Source: Erwinia tasmaniensis Et1/99 (GTDB lineage: Bacteria > Pseudomonadota > Gammaproteobacteria > Enterobacterales > Enterobacteriaceae). Taken from it: a DNA stretch of 64,000 bases. The position numbers and the translations under genes are program-made. How positions within the stretch are numbered: the stretch's first letter is position 1; the number at the start of each line of letters is the position of its first letter. The stretch is from the NCBI RefSeq assembly GCF_000026185.1, contig NC_010694.1, positions 3,720,001 through 3,784,000 on the forward strand. The letters run 5' to 3'. The notes under the pieces were generated by a model that was given only the letters and a program-made list of their open reading frames with translations, searched no databases and was not told where the DNA came from. Shown here piece after piece: positions 54,592-64,000 of this stretch.

Positions 54592-56586
54592 TCAGGCATT
54601 CGACAGATAGCGTCGGTTAAATTGGGGCAGCGGCAGCGCTTCCGCATAGAGATATCCCTGAGCGTAGTGGATACCACAGGCCAGCAGCTGCTCGCGCTGT
54701 TCTTCGGTTTCGACACCTTCAGCAATCACGTCCAGCTTCACGATCCCGGCAATCGCCGCCACGATGTGCACCATAGTGGCATCAAGGGGCAGCGCCGCAA
54801 CGAAACTACGATCCATCTTCAGCTTGTCTATCGGCAGGGTTTTAAACTGATTTAGCCAGTTAAGGTTGGCATAACCCATGCCAAAATCATCCAGCGCCAC
54901 GGCAACGCCGGTCTTTTGCAGCCCCTGTAGCAGCAGCAGCGCCTGCTCTGGCTCACCAATCTGGGCAGTTTCCGTAATTTCCACCACCAGGCGGCCGGGA
55001 CAGATATCATAGCGCTGGATCAGGGCCTGCAAGTGGGTCACCATCGCCGCCTCGCGCAGCTGGATGGCGGAAAGATTCACGCTTAACGTCAGATCAGAGC
55101 CTCTCTGTTTCCAGATCGCCAGGATGCGGCAGGACTCTTCAAATACCCAGTGCCCGAGTGCTGCGATCACGCCAATTTCTTCCGCGTTAGCAATTAAATC
55201 TCCCGGCAAAGACCAGGTGCCATCAGGCTGACGCATACGCAACAGCGCCTCGGCACCGACCAGTTGGCCGCTGCGCATATCCACCTGCGGCTGTAGCCAC
55301 AGCGCAAACTGTTCCTCTGCCAACCCCTGTAGAATGTCATGCTCCTGGGTCAGACGCTTTTGCGCTCGCTCGGTCAGTCCCACATCAAAGAACAGGATCT
55401 GATTTTTTCCCTCGTGACGCGCTGACATCATCGCCGAGACGGAACGCGCCAGCAGGTCGTCGGCGCTGATACCTGCTTCGCGCTGCGCGATGCCGATACT
55501 GACATTGGGGCGCAGCTGCATATGCTGGAGTAACACCGGCTGATTAAGCGCCTGCATCAGATTACGTGCCAGCCTCAGTGCGCGAAAGGGGTTGTTGGCT
55601 GGCTTGATGAGCAGGGCAAAATCACCGATCGACAGCTGCCCCAGCACCGTATGCTCATCAATACAGGCGCGAATTTTACCTACCAGTGTCAGGAGCAAAG
55701 CGTTGCGCTGCTCGTCGGTTACCAGGCCATTCGCTTCCAGCAGCGTTTCAATACGCACGACCATGACCGTAAATACGCTCGCGCTACCCACCGCGCTCAA
55801 ATGCTGTTCCAGCAACGCGAGAAACAGGGTTTTGTTCGGCAAATCGCTCAAGGCAAAGTAAGTGCTCTGGCGGCTCATCTCATCATACCTGGCGCTCAGC
55901 GCCTGCTGATTTCGGTTGTAGTTACGGATGAGAAGGCCTATCTCGTCATTACGGTGATACTTAGGCATTGATAACTGATGGGTAACCGCCTGCTGTGGCG
56001 TAAGATCCTGAAACGCATTAGCAATGTTGCGCAGCGGGCGCACCATCAGTCGGTTAATACACCAGCTGATAGAAACCGACAGAATAAGCGCCAGCAGCAG
56101 GTAGGCCGTGACCATGGTCGAGACTGCGCTAAGGATAAACTGGTAAACACGCCATGAATCCGCCTGCAGCACTAAAAAGGCCAACGGTTTGGGGTTAGCG
56201 GGTTCGACCGAGTAGAGCGGTACGGTGATTTGCACCGGCAGTTCAAACAGCCGGGCGATAAAGTGAGGTATCGGTTTTTCCGCGGCAAACTCGGAATGCA
56301 GCGCCTGTAAGCCGTTGGGCAATACGACCTCTGCCCGCGCAAGTATCCCGGCCGGGCCGAGCGAATTCAGGATAAATTCGGCCTGCGCGATATCCGCTTT
56401 CAGCACCGCCTGCGAAAGGGGATGACGCACGGTATGCGCCACGTTCTCCATCTGTTGGGCGTAATCAATCCTGCGCTGCTGCACAAAGTGAAAAAGCTGT
56501 ATGACGATAAAGATACAGACGGTGACCAGCACAACGCTGGAAATGGTCGCCATTTGCTTAATCTTTAATGAACGACTGACGCGCAA
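54592..56586 (-). CDS. yhjK: HAMP-GGDEF-EAL protein, c-di-GMP phosphodiesterase PdeK/YhjK
   Basis: 664 residues. Two membrane segments (about 12-32 and 155-180) flank a periplasmic sensor, then HAMP, a degenerate GGDEF domain (SIGDF in place of GGDEF, so no cyclase activity expected), and an EAL domain with VGAEALLRM, SVNLSAIQL, LDDFGMGYANLNWLNQF and AEGVETEEQ, complete for phosphodiesterase activity. In E. coli the gene lies between dctA and the bcs operon, as here, and the protein acts on cellulose regulation. Confidence 0.92.
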   Translation of the reverse strand: MRVSRSLKIKQMATISSVVLVTVCIFIVIQLFHFVQQRRIDYAQQMENVAHTVRHPLSQAVLKADIAQAEFILNSLGPAGILARAEVVLPNGLQALHSEFAAEKPIPHFIARLFELPVQITVPLYSVEPANPKPLAFLVLQADSWRVYQFILSAVSTMVTAYLLLALILSVSISWCINRLMVRPLRNIANAFQDLTPQQAVTHQLSMPKYHRNDEIGLLIRNYNRNQQALSARYDEMSRQSTYFALSDLPNKTLFLALLEQHLSAVGSASVFTVMVVRIETLLEANGLVTDEQRNALLLTLVGKIRACIDEHTVLGQLSIGDFALLIKPANNPFRALRLARNLMQALNQPVLLQHMQLRPNVSIGIAQREAGISADDLLARSVSAMMSARHEGKNQILFFDVGLTERAQKRLTQEHDILQGLAEEQFALWLQPQVDMRSGQLVGAEALLRMRQPDGTWSLPGDLIANAEEIGVIAALGHWVFEESCRILAIWKQRGSDLTLSVNLSAIQLREAAMVTHLQALIQRYDICPGRLVVEITETAQIGEPEQALLLLQGLQKTGVAVALDDFGMGYANLNWLNQFKTLPIDKLKMDRSFVAALPLDATMVHIVAAIAGIVKLDVIAEGVETEEQREQLLACGIHYAQGYLYAEALPLPQFNRRYLSNA

Positions 56587-56894
56587 GCAAGCTCTCCGAA
56601 GCGCTGAATGGGTTATTTAGCGCGTTTAGGGCGAAAACAGCCCTGAGTATACCCTAAGGTAACAACTTATTAAGCTAACATGCCTGGCCAGCGGCCCTTT
56701 AAGTGTTTTCCTGGACAAAATCATCACGTTGCTCGCGGAGCCGCGCAGCGTTGACCCGCGCGGAGAATTAGGTACAGGGTCCGGGGAGTGACGGTTCTAA
56801 GAATGGCGACCTGATAAAGCGATTACGGACACCTCAGATCGGGCCGCATCCACCTGCTGGGCTGGCCGGGGGCGACCGGCACGCCCGGCGATGT
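56587..56894. other. Intergenic region between bcsZ and yhjK
   Basis: 308 bp without a gene. It should include the end of the bcs transcript and the yhjK promoter. GC-rich dyads occur at 56860-56890 (GGCCGGGGGCGACCGGC and similar), possibly a terminator, but with no T-run. Confidence 0.4.
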
Positions 56895-57896
56895 TTAGCG
56901 GCTTTTAAACGCCAGCCACGCCAGCAATTGCAGACTCGACGAATAGTAGTCTTCGCTGGCACCCGGCGAATCGTTGAGATACCCGGCGTCATCCAGCGTT
57001 AAATCGCGTACCGCCAGCAGGCCACCCGCCATATTGTAGGGGGCTTTCTCATTTGTCAGCACATCAATCCATGCCGGAGTTTGCAGACGCGGGAACCCCA
57101 TCCAGAAACGCTGGAACGGCACCAGGCGCAGAGAAGCCGCATCATACCAGTGCAGGTACAGCGGAATGCGGATCGCATCATAACTAAAACGCGCGGGCCA
57201 GGCGGTGGCCGGAGCCAGCGAGCCGTCGACGTTCATCGCCACCCAGTCCAGCGGTAAAGCGGTGTCGCCGAAGCGCATTTCGGTCAGTAAATCCAGCCCA
57301 TCTTTAATCAGTTTATCCCACAATTTTAAATGGCTGCGCCGGGCAAAATCCCGCCAGGCGGGGAAGACAAAGTAGGAGGGATTCAGCACCACGTAACTGG
57401 TTTTATTAAAGCCCTCTGCGCCAGGCAGCATCAGGGTGCGGCCGCCAAAGACGATCACGTTATGGGCGACAATGGCGCGCTGAATACGGTCTGACTGCTG
57501 TAGCCAGCCGGCAACCTGCCACTTTTCACCCGCCTGCAGCAGCGCCCAGGCAATCAGTACATCACCATCGGCGGCATTATTTTTGTCGCTGACGGGATCG
57601 CGAGCCGCAGGATTGTATTTCCAGTAGAACAGGCCATTTTTCGGGTTACTCAGGTTGTTTTGCGTCCAACGCCACAGCTTGTCAAAGCTGCTGCGATCGT
57701 CGTAATACACCGCCATCAGCATCGCATAGCCCTGACCTTCCGTGTGGCTGACGTTCTGATTACCCGTATCCTGAATGCGCCCGTCGCTGGTCATAAAGCG
57801 AAGTTTAAAGCTGCTCCAGCCATCGGCTGCGGCTGCCTGGGCCATTCCCAGCATCAGCGCCAGCAGCAGCAAGCCCGTCCTGAACATTGCCATCAT
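56895..57896 (-). CDS. bcsZ: Periplasmic endo-1,4-beta-glucanase BcsZ (GH8)
   Basis: About 333 residues: signal peptide ([20 protein letters not shown]), then the GH8 barrel with the acid Glu in [15 protein letters not shown] (about residue 53) and the base Asp in [16 protein letters not shown] (about 240). It trims nascent cellulose in the periplasm and is needed for good secretion. ATG 57896 is chosen because GAGAGG stands before it; the frame also has a TTG at 57908 overlapping the bcsD stop. It is the last gene of the operon here. Confidence 0.92.
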   Translation of the reverse strand: MMAMFRTGLLLLALMLGMAQAAAADGWSSFKLRFMTSDGRIQDTGNQNVSHTEGQGYAMLMAVYYDDRSSFDKLWRWTQNNLSNPKNGLFYWKYNPAARDPVSDKNNAADGDVLIAWALLQAGEKWQVAGWLQQSDRIQRAIVAHNVIVFGGRTLMLPGAEGFNKTSYVVLNPSYFVFPAWRDFARRSHLKLWDKLIKDGLDLLTEMRFGDTALPLDWVAMNVDGSLAPATAWPARFSYDAIRIPLYLHWYDAASLRLVPFQRFWMGFPRLQTPAWIDVLTNEKAPYNMAGGLLAVRDLTLDDAGYLNDSPGASEDYYSSSLQLLAWLAFKSR

Positions 57897-57904
57897 CTTG
57901 CCTC

Positions 57905-58372
57905 TCAAGCCTGATAACGAAAACGAAGTGAACCGTCATCGGTTTCTTCATGTGACAGCCCAACCCTATCGCTGCCGCCCTGGCTACGCAGCCAGCCCGC
58001 ATACAGTCCGAGCAGCACCGCCCCCATGGCCAGTTGCCACTGCCCATGCGTCATAACACCATCACCCGCCGGCAGCGCACGGTGATCGATAACGATCGCG
58101 TTGTGACAGGGGCGCAGATCGACAAAGCCCCAGTGGAACTGGGCCAGCACCTTGTTGATCCGATCCTCCAGATCGGCCACGGTTCGCGCCTCACCCAACG
58201 GGTAACGGACGGCCAGTTTCTCACCCATCTGGTGCAAAAATGCCTGGGTTTCCTGCTCACCCGCATTATCCAGCATGCTGCCGATCGTCACGCTCAACAG
58301 ATCGAACCAGCCCGGATGAGACTGCCGTTGTCGATAATATTGCAGGGTGTATTCCTGTAATAACGGACTCAT
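57905..58372 (-). CDS. bcsD: Cellulose synthase subunit BcsD
   Basis: 155 residues. The start [20 protein letters not shown] and middle [20 protein letters not shown] fit BcsD, which forms octameric rings in the periplasm or cytoplasm guiding glucan chains in the Komagataeibacter type. Its presence puts this operon in the bcsD-containing class, unlike E. coli K-12. It begins 2 bp after bcsC and its end overlaps the front of bcsZ. Confidence 0.9.
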   Translation of the reverse strand: MSPLLQEYTLQYYRQRQSHPGWFDLLSVTIGSMLDNAGEQETQAFLHQMGEKLAVRYPLGEARTVADLEDRINKVLAQFHWGFVDLRPCHNAIVIDHRALPAGDGVMTHGQWQLAMGAVLLGLYAGWLRSQGGSDRVGLSHEETDDGSLRFRYQA

Positions 58373-58374
58373 GC

Positions 58375-61300
58375 TTATTTGCCTCCCAGCATGTAGCGCA
58401 AGTGGAGTTGTGCCGTACTTTCGTTATAGTCACCAAAGGTGTCATAGCCGAGCTGGCCGCCGATGGTCACGTTTTTGTTAATCTTATAGTCTGCGCCAGC
58501 ATGAATGTTATAGCCGATGCCACTCTTACTGCTGCCGCCGAAAGAGGCTTCTTTTGCGTAGCCTGCTGTGACCATTTCCTCCAGCAGCGACTGATACTCT
58601 CCGTTATTCGGGAAGTAAGCGCTGCTGTTCTGAGTGTAGGATTGATAGCCTACAGAACCGCCCAATTTAACGCTCAGATCGTCGTAAGTCTGTGAGAAGT
58701 CCACCGGCAACGACACGCTGATATAGTCCTGCGGACTAAAGTAGCCGCCCTGGCCAAAACTGTAGTTGCTGAGATTTTTTGAGAAGTTCATCCAGCTGAT
58801 GTTAATCCCGGTTTTCAGCTCGCGATCGCTAGAGTGAAACGGACGCACATAGACCCCGGCATTGGCCATTAAGGCATTATTGCTGGCCACGTTTTCACCC
58901 GTATAGCCGTATCCACCGCCCCCCGCATAAAATCCGGCATCGCCATCATCGTAGCTTAACAACGCGTTAGCACCGTTTTTGGTGACCCGTCCCCAGCGCT
59001 TACCCGAGTATTGATCCTTCATACCCACATAGGAGAGCAGGCTGTCGGCCACGGCGCGGCGTTCACCGGTCAGGATCAGCGTCAGGTAGTCCGTCAGTTT
59101 AGGTGCCCATTTAATCCCGCCGACCAGAGTACTGAGATCCTGGCCGAGCGGCGTACTGCCGAGGTCGATACGGTAACTCTCGCCGCTTAACGCCAGGTTG
59201 AGCTCCACGCCGGACGCCGTCTGGGGATCCGAGGAGTAGGTGCTCGCGCTATCAAGGTTAACTTTGCGCGACGAAGCCGCGAGATAATTTTTGAGGGCGG
59301 TGTTGCCGTTGATCGCGTTGAGATTGCTCAACCCGCTGTTAGTGAACGGGTTGTAATCAGCCGTGTCGATCCCATTCAGGCTATCCAACGCGGATGCGAC
59401 ATCCGGGTTGGCGGCATTGAACGCATCTACGCCCTTCGTATTGCCATTAGCGCTGTCCGTGGCCCGCAACGCGTTAAGAGAGTCCTGTTCGTTCTTGATG
59501 TTCTGGATCTGATTGGCCACCGCCACGCCAGCGGCACCGGTTCCCAGACGGCGATAAGCATCGCCGCTGGCGCTGCCCGCGCTTAGCGTCATTGGCGTCA
59601 CGGTGAAGTCGACACGCGCATCGCCCAGCGGCGAGCTGGACCAGGTGAGCGGCGCTTTAACTTCATTCAACTTGCTCAGACCCTCTTCACCATCGCGGCC
59701 GCGGACCTGTACTCCGGCCTGCGCCCAGGTGCCGGTCTCCGCTTGCAGAGAATCCATCAGGGTATCAATCTGGCGCAGCGTCTGATTCGGCCCGCTGACG
59801 CCATCAATACTGCGGTAGTCACGCGCATCCGGTGACTGCTGCCACGGCATGGCGTTGCCATAGGTCGACGGGGACGGAACGGCTGAAAGCGTGGTGCGGT
59901 TGATGAACGGGTTATCCGCCAGCGCCAGACCGCCAATGTCGACAGCACTGCCGACATGGCTGCCCTCCAGTCCCAGCATTTTACCCTTAGCACTGCGCAG
60001 ATAGCCCAGCGCCCGGCTGCGGTCGCCGTCTGCTTCTGATACTCGCGCCAGCAGCAGCAAACGCTGTGGTGAAGGTTCACCGTGCAGGCCAGCCGCCAGC
60101 TCACGCGCTTTCGCCACGTCATTCAGCGCCAGCGCGGTATTGATCGCCCCTTCACGCGCCTCCTGGCCTGGCCTATCCCGCGTCATCAGATAGTTGTAAA
60201 CCACCGCCGCTTCTTTGTTCATTTTGCCGGACTGATACAGGCGCGCCATAGCAAACATCAGGTCACCGTTCTGCGGATCTTGTTGTAGGGCGCCAATCAG
60301 CCTGTCGTAGGCGGCGGCATACTGTTTGCGTTCGCGCAGCTCATCCACCTGATTGATTAACGCGCCGTTGCGCACGCCGGCCAGCTGCATGCGGGTACTG
60401 CGCGCCTGCAATTGAGGATTATCAATAAAGCTTTGCGCTTCCTCTGCCAGCCCGGCCCGATCCAGCACCGCCAGCTGCGCCGCATAGTCGCCGGCATTGC
60501 CCTGAACACCACGCCGCATATTGTTACGCACCACCGCCACGGCGGTAGAAAGGTCGCCTGCCTGCGCCAGACCGGCCGCCAGGTTCCCCGCGTCGAGGGG
60601 GTTGTACGGTGGATCCACCGCCAGCGCCTTCAGGGTATTGGCCGCTGCCGCCGTAGAACCCTGTGCCAGATAGCGCCGGGCCACCACCATCTGCTGGTTA
60701 AAATTGACCCGCCGCATCAGATCGCGCATATCCGTGTTCCGGTCGCGGGGAGGAATGCGCGACAGCAGGCTTTGCGCCTGCGGCCAGGCATCGTTTTCGC
60801 TGGCAAGCAGCGCGGCAGCATAGATCTCGCTGCTGCCGGCCCCCGGGCGAAAGGCGGGCTGCATCACGTCGGCGGCTGCGGCGGTGTTGCCCTGCTGCTG
60901 ATAGATACGCGCAAGGTCAAGACGTAACCAGCCATCGTTCGGAAAACGCTGCAACCCCTGTTGCAGGATACCTATGGCACGCTGCGCATCCCCCGCCGCC
61001 AGCCGCTGCTGTGCTTCGTGCCGCAGGGGAGCGCTGCTGGCGACCGGGCGCGGCGTCACGGCCTCGCGGACGCTGGCCGGTAGTGACGCCAGCAGGGTGT
61101 TGGCTTCGGCAGTACGATTCTGCTGGCGCAGCACGTAAAACAGCCCCTCCCGCGCCTGGCGGTTAGCCGCATCGTCGGCCAGCACGGCGCGATAGATCGG
61201 CTCCGCCCGATCCGGCCGATCGCTAAGACGCAGTACGTCCGCGCGGAACAGTTTCGCCGCAACGCCTTTTTCACCTTCCGCCTGCGCCAGCGGCGCGCTC

Positions 61301-62415
61301 AGACTCAGCGCCTGCGCGCTGTCGCCGGATTTCAGCGCCTGTTGTGCGTTGGCCAACTGACCGTAGAAACGCGCGTCGTCTGCCTGCTGCTGACGCTGCT
61401 GGCTGTCGTTACCGCCGAGTTTCGCCGCACGATCCAGGTAATCTGCCGCCTGAGAATAGCGTCCGCTGCGCTGCGCCGCATAGCCAAGCCCGGCCAGCGC
61501 ATCCGCATCCTGCGGGTTAGTCTGTAAGACCTCGTCGAAGGCGCTCTGCGCCGCCGGAATATCGCCACTGTCCAGCGCACTAAAGCCCTGGTCTTTTTCC
61601 GCCACCGCGACATTTTTCCGATAGTAGTCGGGCACCTCCTGGTCACGCGGATGGCGCTGCTGGAAATTCTGGTACAGCGGCGCGTCACCGGGCCGGGGGA
61701 CAAGCCAGAGCAGCGCCTGGCGCAGGGAACGATCGGCATCGGTATTGCCGTCCGCCAGCCCTTCCAGCATCTGTAAACCTTCACGCCGGGTGGACTCCTG
61801 GTAAGTCAGGGCTTTGCCAAGGGCCAGTTTCGCGCCGATATCCTGCGGTTGACGGGCGGAGAACTGCCGCAGATTATCCACCGCCTGCGGCAGCAGGCTG
61901 CGGTCACCGGCCATCGTCAGATAATACTCCGCCGCGACGCTGGCCGGAGGCGAGTTACCGCTGAAGGTATTACGCCAGGTTTGCAGCGCGCCGGCGGTGT
62001 TGCCGCTGCGCGCCTGCTGACGCGCCAGCGCCAGCTGTGCCGCCGGCAGGGCCTGGAGCTGAAGGTCGTTATCCAGCTCTGCCAGACGTGCTTCCCGCGT
62101 CGGGAGCTGGCCCAGTCGGGCGCGCCATTTGGCCGCTTCAGCGGCGTCCCCTTTCTGCTGTGACCACAACGCCATCAGATACAGCGCCTGCGCGTTGTTG
62201 CCGTCGACCAGCAGGACTTTTTGTAACGCCTCACGCGCCAAATCATCGTGGGCTTTCTGATGCCAGTAGTTGGCCTGGTCGAACAGCGCCTGGAGTGCAG
62301 GATTGTCAGCCGCCGCATATGCCGGTAACGCCACCATCGACAATGCCAGGCCGCTGCCCATCGCCCAACGCTGGCGAAAACGGCCGATGGCGTGAACAGG
62401 TTTATTTTTCATCAT
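58375..62415 (-). CDS. bcsC: Cellulose export outer-membrane protein BcsC
   Basis: About 1346 residues. A signal peptide (ending PAYAAAD), then roughly twenty TPR repeats to about residue 820 (for example DALAGLGYAAQRSGRYSQAADY), a linker, and the C-terminal BCSC beta-barrel (about 1000-1345), ending QLHLRYMLGGK. It carries cellulose through the periplasm and outer membrane. The start is ATG 62415 or 62412, overlapping the end of bcsB by 14 bases. The frame is open to 62496 but that is bcsB sequence. Confidence 0.93.
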   Translation of the reverse strand: MMKNKPVHAIGRFRQRWAMGSGLALSMVALPAYAAADNPALQALFDQANYWHQKAHDDLAREALQKVLLVDGNNAQALYLMALWSQQKGDAAEAAKWRARLGQLPTREARLAELDNDLQLQALPAAQLALARQQARSGNTAGALQTWRNTFSGNSPPASVAAEYYLTMAGDRSLLPQAVDNLRQFSARQPQDIGAKLALGKALTYQESTRREGLQMLEGLADGNTDADRSLRQALLWLVPRPGDAPLYQNFQQRHPRDQEVPDYYRKNVAVAEKDQGFSALDSGDIPAAQSAFDEVLQTNPQDADALAGLGYAAQRSGRYSQAADYLDRAAKLGGNDSQQRQQQADDARFYGQLANAQQALKSGDSAQALSLSAPLAQAEGEKGVAAKLFRADVLRLSDRPDRAEPIYRAVLADDAANRQAREGLFYVLRQQNRTAEANTLLASLPASVREAVTPRPVASSAPLRHEAQQRLAAGDAQRAIGILQQGLQRFPNDGWLRLDLARIYQQQGNTAAAADVMQPAFRPGAGSSEIYAAALLASENDAWPQAQSLLSRIPPRDRNTDMRDLMRRVNFNQQMVVARRYLAQGSTAAAANTLKALAVDPPYNPLDAGNLAAGLAQAGDLSTAVAVVRNNMRRGVQGNAGDYAAQLAVLDRAGLAEEAQSFIDNPQLQARSTRMQLAGVRNGALINQVDELRERKQYAAAYDRLIGALQQDPQNGDLMFAMARLYQSGKMNKEAAVVYNYLMTRDRPGQEAREGAINTALALNDVAKARELAAGLHGEPSPQRLLLLARVSEADGDRSRALGYLRSAKGKMLGLEGSHVGSAVDIGGLALADNPFINRTTLSAVPSPSTYGNAMPWQQSPDARDYRSIDGVSGPNQTLRQIDTLMDSLQAETGTWAQAGVQVRGRDGEEGLSKLNEVKAPLTWSSSPLGDARVDFTVTPMTLSAGSASGDAYRRLGTGAAGVAVANQIQNIKNEQDSLNALRATDSANGNTKGVDAFNAANPDVASALDSLNGIDTADYNPFTNSGLSNLNAINGNTALKNYLAASSRKVNLDSASTYSSDPQTASGVELNLALSGESYRIDLGSTPLGQDLSTLVGGIKWAPKLTDYLTLILTGERRAVADSLLSYVGMKDQYSGKRWGRVTKNGANALLSYDDGDAGFYAGGGGYGYTGENVASNNALMANAGVYVRPFHSSDRELKTGINISWMNFSKNLSNYSFGQGGYFSPQDYISVSLPVDFSQTYDDLSVKLGGSVGYQSYTQNSSAYFPNNGEYQSLLEEMVTAGYAKEASFGGSSKSGIGYNIHAGADYKINKNVTIGGQLGYDTFGDYNESTAQLHLRYMLGGK

Positions 62416-64000
62416 CTTTTTTCCCGCCAGAAGACCCCGGCTTACCTCGTGGGTGCAGACGATGCCGCGCATGGCGTTCCAGCAGAACCCAGACACTCAG
62501 GCCGACGAGGGTTGAACAAAACAGCGCCAGCAGTGACAGCAGCACCGCATGCTGGTTGGCATACCACACTACCCTCAGATACCACGGCATTTCTCCACTC
62601 GGGAACTGTGCGCCCACGCGAAAGCTGCGAATCGCGTTTTCGTCAGTAATGATCGCCGTGTCGCCACGGATACCGGCGTTGATCTTCCTGGAGGTCATAT
62701 CGTTATGCAGACGCGACAGCTGGTCGTCATTGGTCGCCACGGCCATCACCACCACACGGCCAGGGTTCCACGGCGAACGGTAGCTGATAAAACCACGCCA
62801 CTCCTCGTTAGAGGAGAGATAACGGTCTGCGTCAAGCGTCTGACGATACCAGTCTCCGTCCAGCCAGCCGCGCAGCCTATTCAGCGTATCGGGGACCTTG
62901 ACGCCAAGCGTATGGTGATTGAACTCATAGGGAGAGTCGGCCAAGATCTGCTGGTTAAAAACGCTCTGCTCCAGCGTCGACACGGCGAGAATATCGCTGT
63001 TTCCCAGACGTTCACGCTGCGTGCCGTCAGGCGGGATACCAAACATCACGCTGTTGTGGAACAGCGCCACGCCGGTGGCATTACCGGAACGGCCGGCCAT
63101 ATCCAGCAGGGTGCTGATTTCGCCATTGGACGGCTTTTCAGGCAGCATCAGCACGGTTTGCGAGTAGTCTGCAAGGCGAGAGAATGGGAAAGACGCGCCG
63201 ACGAAATAGGCGAGGTTCGGCAGTAGTGTAAAATGGCGCGTATGGCTGAGATCGATAAAGGAGTCGCCCTCAATGCGGCTTTTGATATTGTTGTTGGCCA
63301 GTACGCTACAGGGTGCGTTGTTCTTTGGCTTAATATCGAAATAGAGTTGCATCTGGTTGTCACCGTAGATCAGATACGGGTCCAGCCGCAGCGTATACTG
63401 CTCCTGGCGTGCATCGCCACCAAGACGGTGCCAGATACTCTCCAGCAGGCCGACTTTGTTCACCGTCAGGTTGCGCAGAAAGGTGCCGTTCAGCGTGACG
63501 TTCAGCAGCGAGTTATCTTCATCAATCCAGCTTTCTGACGGAAAACGATAGTTGAGCAGCACGGGAACGCTGTCACCGTCCCATAAAAATAAGTCCGGCG
63601 CGGCACGGAAGTTAACGCGCAGCGCGTCGTGCCAGATACCGGTAGTGGTCAGGTCCTGATCTTTGCGCAGCAGTTCGCTAAGGCGAACCGGGCGATCGGT
63701 GTCGATCCAACGCGGCGCATCATACGGCTTGCGCAGCGGGATCTCCTGCCGTGCGACCGCCAGCCGGGGCGCGTCCTGTTCCAGCGGTTGCAGCAGACGC
63801 CAGGTCGCCTGACGCAGCGCGTCATCATCCTTGCCCATCACCAGTAACAGCTTGTACGCAGGGTTATTCGGGTTATCGATAAGTTGCAATGACGGACCTT
63901 CACCGTCGGGCAACGTCAGAGCGCCAATTTTTTCGCCGGGATGAGCAAAAATCACCCCATTTTGCTCCGGCAGCTGTCCGCGTATCACCGGGAAGCTGAC
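62402..64000 (-). CDS. bcsB: Cellulose synthase regulatory subunit BcsB, 5-prime part outside the window
   Basis: The C-terminal 533 residues are here and run off the right edge without a stop. Family-like stretches include AHPGEKIGALTLPDGEGPSL, WRGFISYRSPWNPGRVVVMA and a final membrane helix (LLSLLALFCSTLVGLSVWV) followed by a basic tail. BcsB is the periplasmic, membrane-anchored partner of the BcsA synthase. Its end overlaps bcsC. bcsA should lie just beyond the window. Confidence 0.93.
   Translation of the reverse strand, partial: VSFPVIRGQLPEQNGVIFAHPGEKIGALTLPDGEGPSLQLIDNPNNPAYKLLLVMGKDDDALRQATWRLLQPLEQDAPRLAVARQEIPLRKPYDAPRWIDTDRPVRLSELLRKDQDLTTTGIWHDALRVNFRAAPDLFLWDGDSVPVLLNYRFPSESWIDEDNSLLNVTLNGTFLRNLTVNKVGLLESIWHRLGGDARQEQYTLRLDPYLIYGDNQMQLYFDIKPKNNAPCSVLANNNIKSRIEGDSFIDLSHTRHFTLLPNLAYFVGASFPFSRLADYSQTVLMLPEKPSNGEISTLLDMAGRSGNATGVALFHNSVMFGIPPDGTQRERLGNSDILAVSTLEQSVFNQQILADSPYEFNHHTLGVKVPDTLNRLRGWLDGDWYRQTLDADRYLSSNEEWRGFISYRSPWNPGRVVVMAVATNDDQLSRLHNDMTSRKINAGIRGDTAIITDENAIRSFRVGAQFPSGEMPWYLRVVWYANQHAVLLSLLALFCSTLVGLSVWVLLERHARHRLHPRGKPGSSGGKKDDEK

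Noticed and set aside
1..64000. CRISPR arrays, integrase genes, insertion sequences and prophage
   Set aside because: No regular direct repeats with spacers, no recombinase motifs and no paired terminal repeats with a transposase were found. The accessory regions are explained better by homologous recombination.

Overview
The window is a chromosomal segment of a Gram-negative enterobacterium, most likely a member of the Erwiniaceae (Erwinia/Pantoea group). Three things point there: the gene order yhjE-yhjG-yhjH-[alginate lyase]-yhjJ-dctA-yhjK-bcs, which follows the E. coli yhj/bcs region; a cellulose operon that includes bcsD; and Enterobacterales-type kdp, mgtC/mgtB, mntP and yqhA genes. No rRNA, intact tRNA, CRISPR array, integrase or complete insertion sequence was seen. 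Species cannot be fixed from the window alone.

Layout. 1-3.5 kb: a Rieske oxygenase gene broken by an in-frame stop, its divergent LysR regulator, a secreted alpha/beta hydrolase and yqhA. 3.8-11.4 kb: an antagonism island. It holds a lipase-like toxin (frameshifted) with an ankyrin lipoprotein as putative immunity protein, a decayed second copy of yqhA, and a colicin V-type (class IIa) microcin locus with immunity candidate, double-glycine precursor, CvaA-like adaptor and CvaB-like peptidase/ABC exporter. 11.4-20.4 kb: AraC and LysR regulators, a Fur-box-preceded siderophore-interacting protein, an acetyltransferase-like protein, an ABC exporter, a chemoreceptor, and an SMP-30/cupin pair. 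20.6-23.8 kb: a second accessory patch with a candidate type I toxin and antisense RNA, a structured non-coding region, and a two-gene operon of an unknown protein plus a reverse transcriptase of the phage-defence (UG/DRT-like) kind. 23.8-31 kb: kdpFABCD without kdpE. 31.3-32.6 kb: a small cassette with a 230-residue protein facing two tiny membrane proteins, enclosed by a duplication of kdpF, the kdp promoter and part of an eamA gene. 33-46.7 kb: a transporter, a nucleoside hydrolase, an inositol-type isomerase/dehydrogenase pair, LysE-family exporter, mntP, mgtC/mgtB with small ORFs, and yhjE. 46.8-64 kb: yhjG, the c-di-GMP phosphodiesterase genes yhjH and yhjK, alginate lyase-like gene, yhjJ, dctA and bcsZ/bcsD/bcsC/bcsB, the last running off the right edge.

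Two themes stand out. First, weapons and defences are concentrated here: a microcin, a lipase-type toxin/immunity pair, a possible small toxin/immunity cassette, a possible type I toxin-antitoxin and a reverse-transcriptase system. Second, two cassettes lie next to a duplicated piece of core sequence (yqhA; kdpF-promoter-eamA). In each pair one copy is intact and the other has decayed by deletion between short direct repeats. This fits single-crossover integration of DNA carrying a homologous arm. A third insertion, the reverse-transcriptase operon, sits exactly where kdpE would be expected.

The core genes make coherent functional blocks. Kdp takes up potassium, MgtB imports magnesium with MgtC, MntP exports manganese, and the bcs operon makes and exports cellulose, with the EAL proteins probably tuning c-di-GMP. 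All assignments rest on reading protein motifs and on memory of the families; no database search was run.
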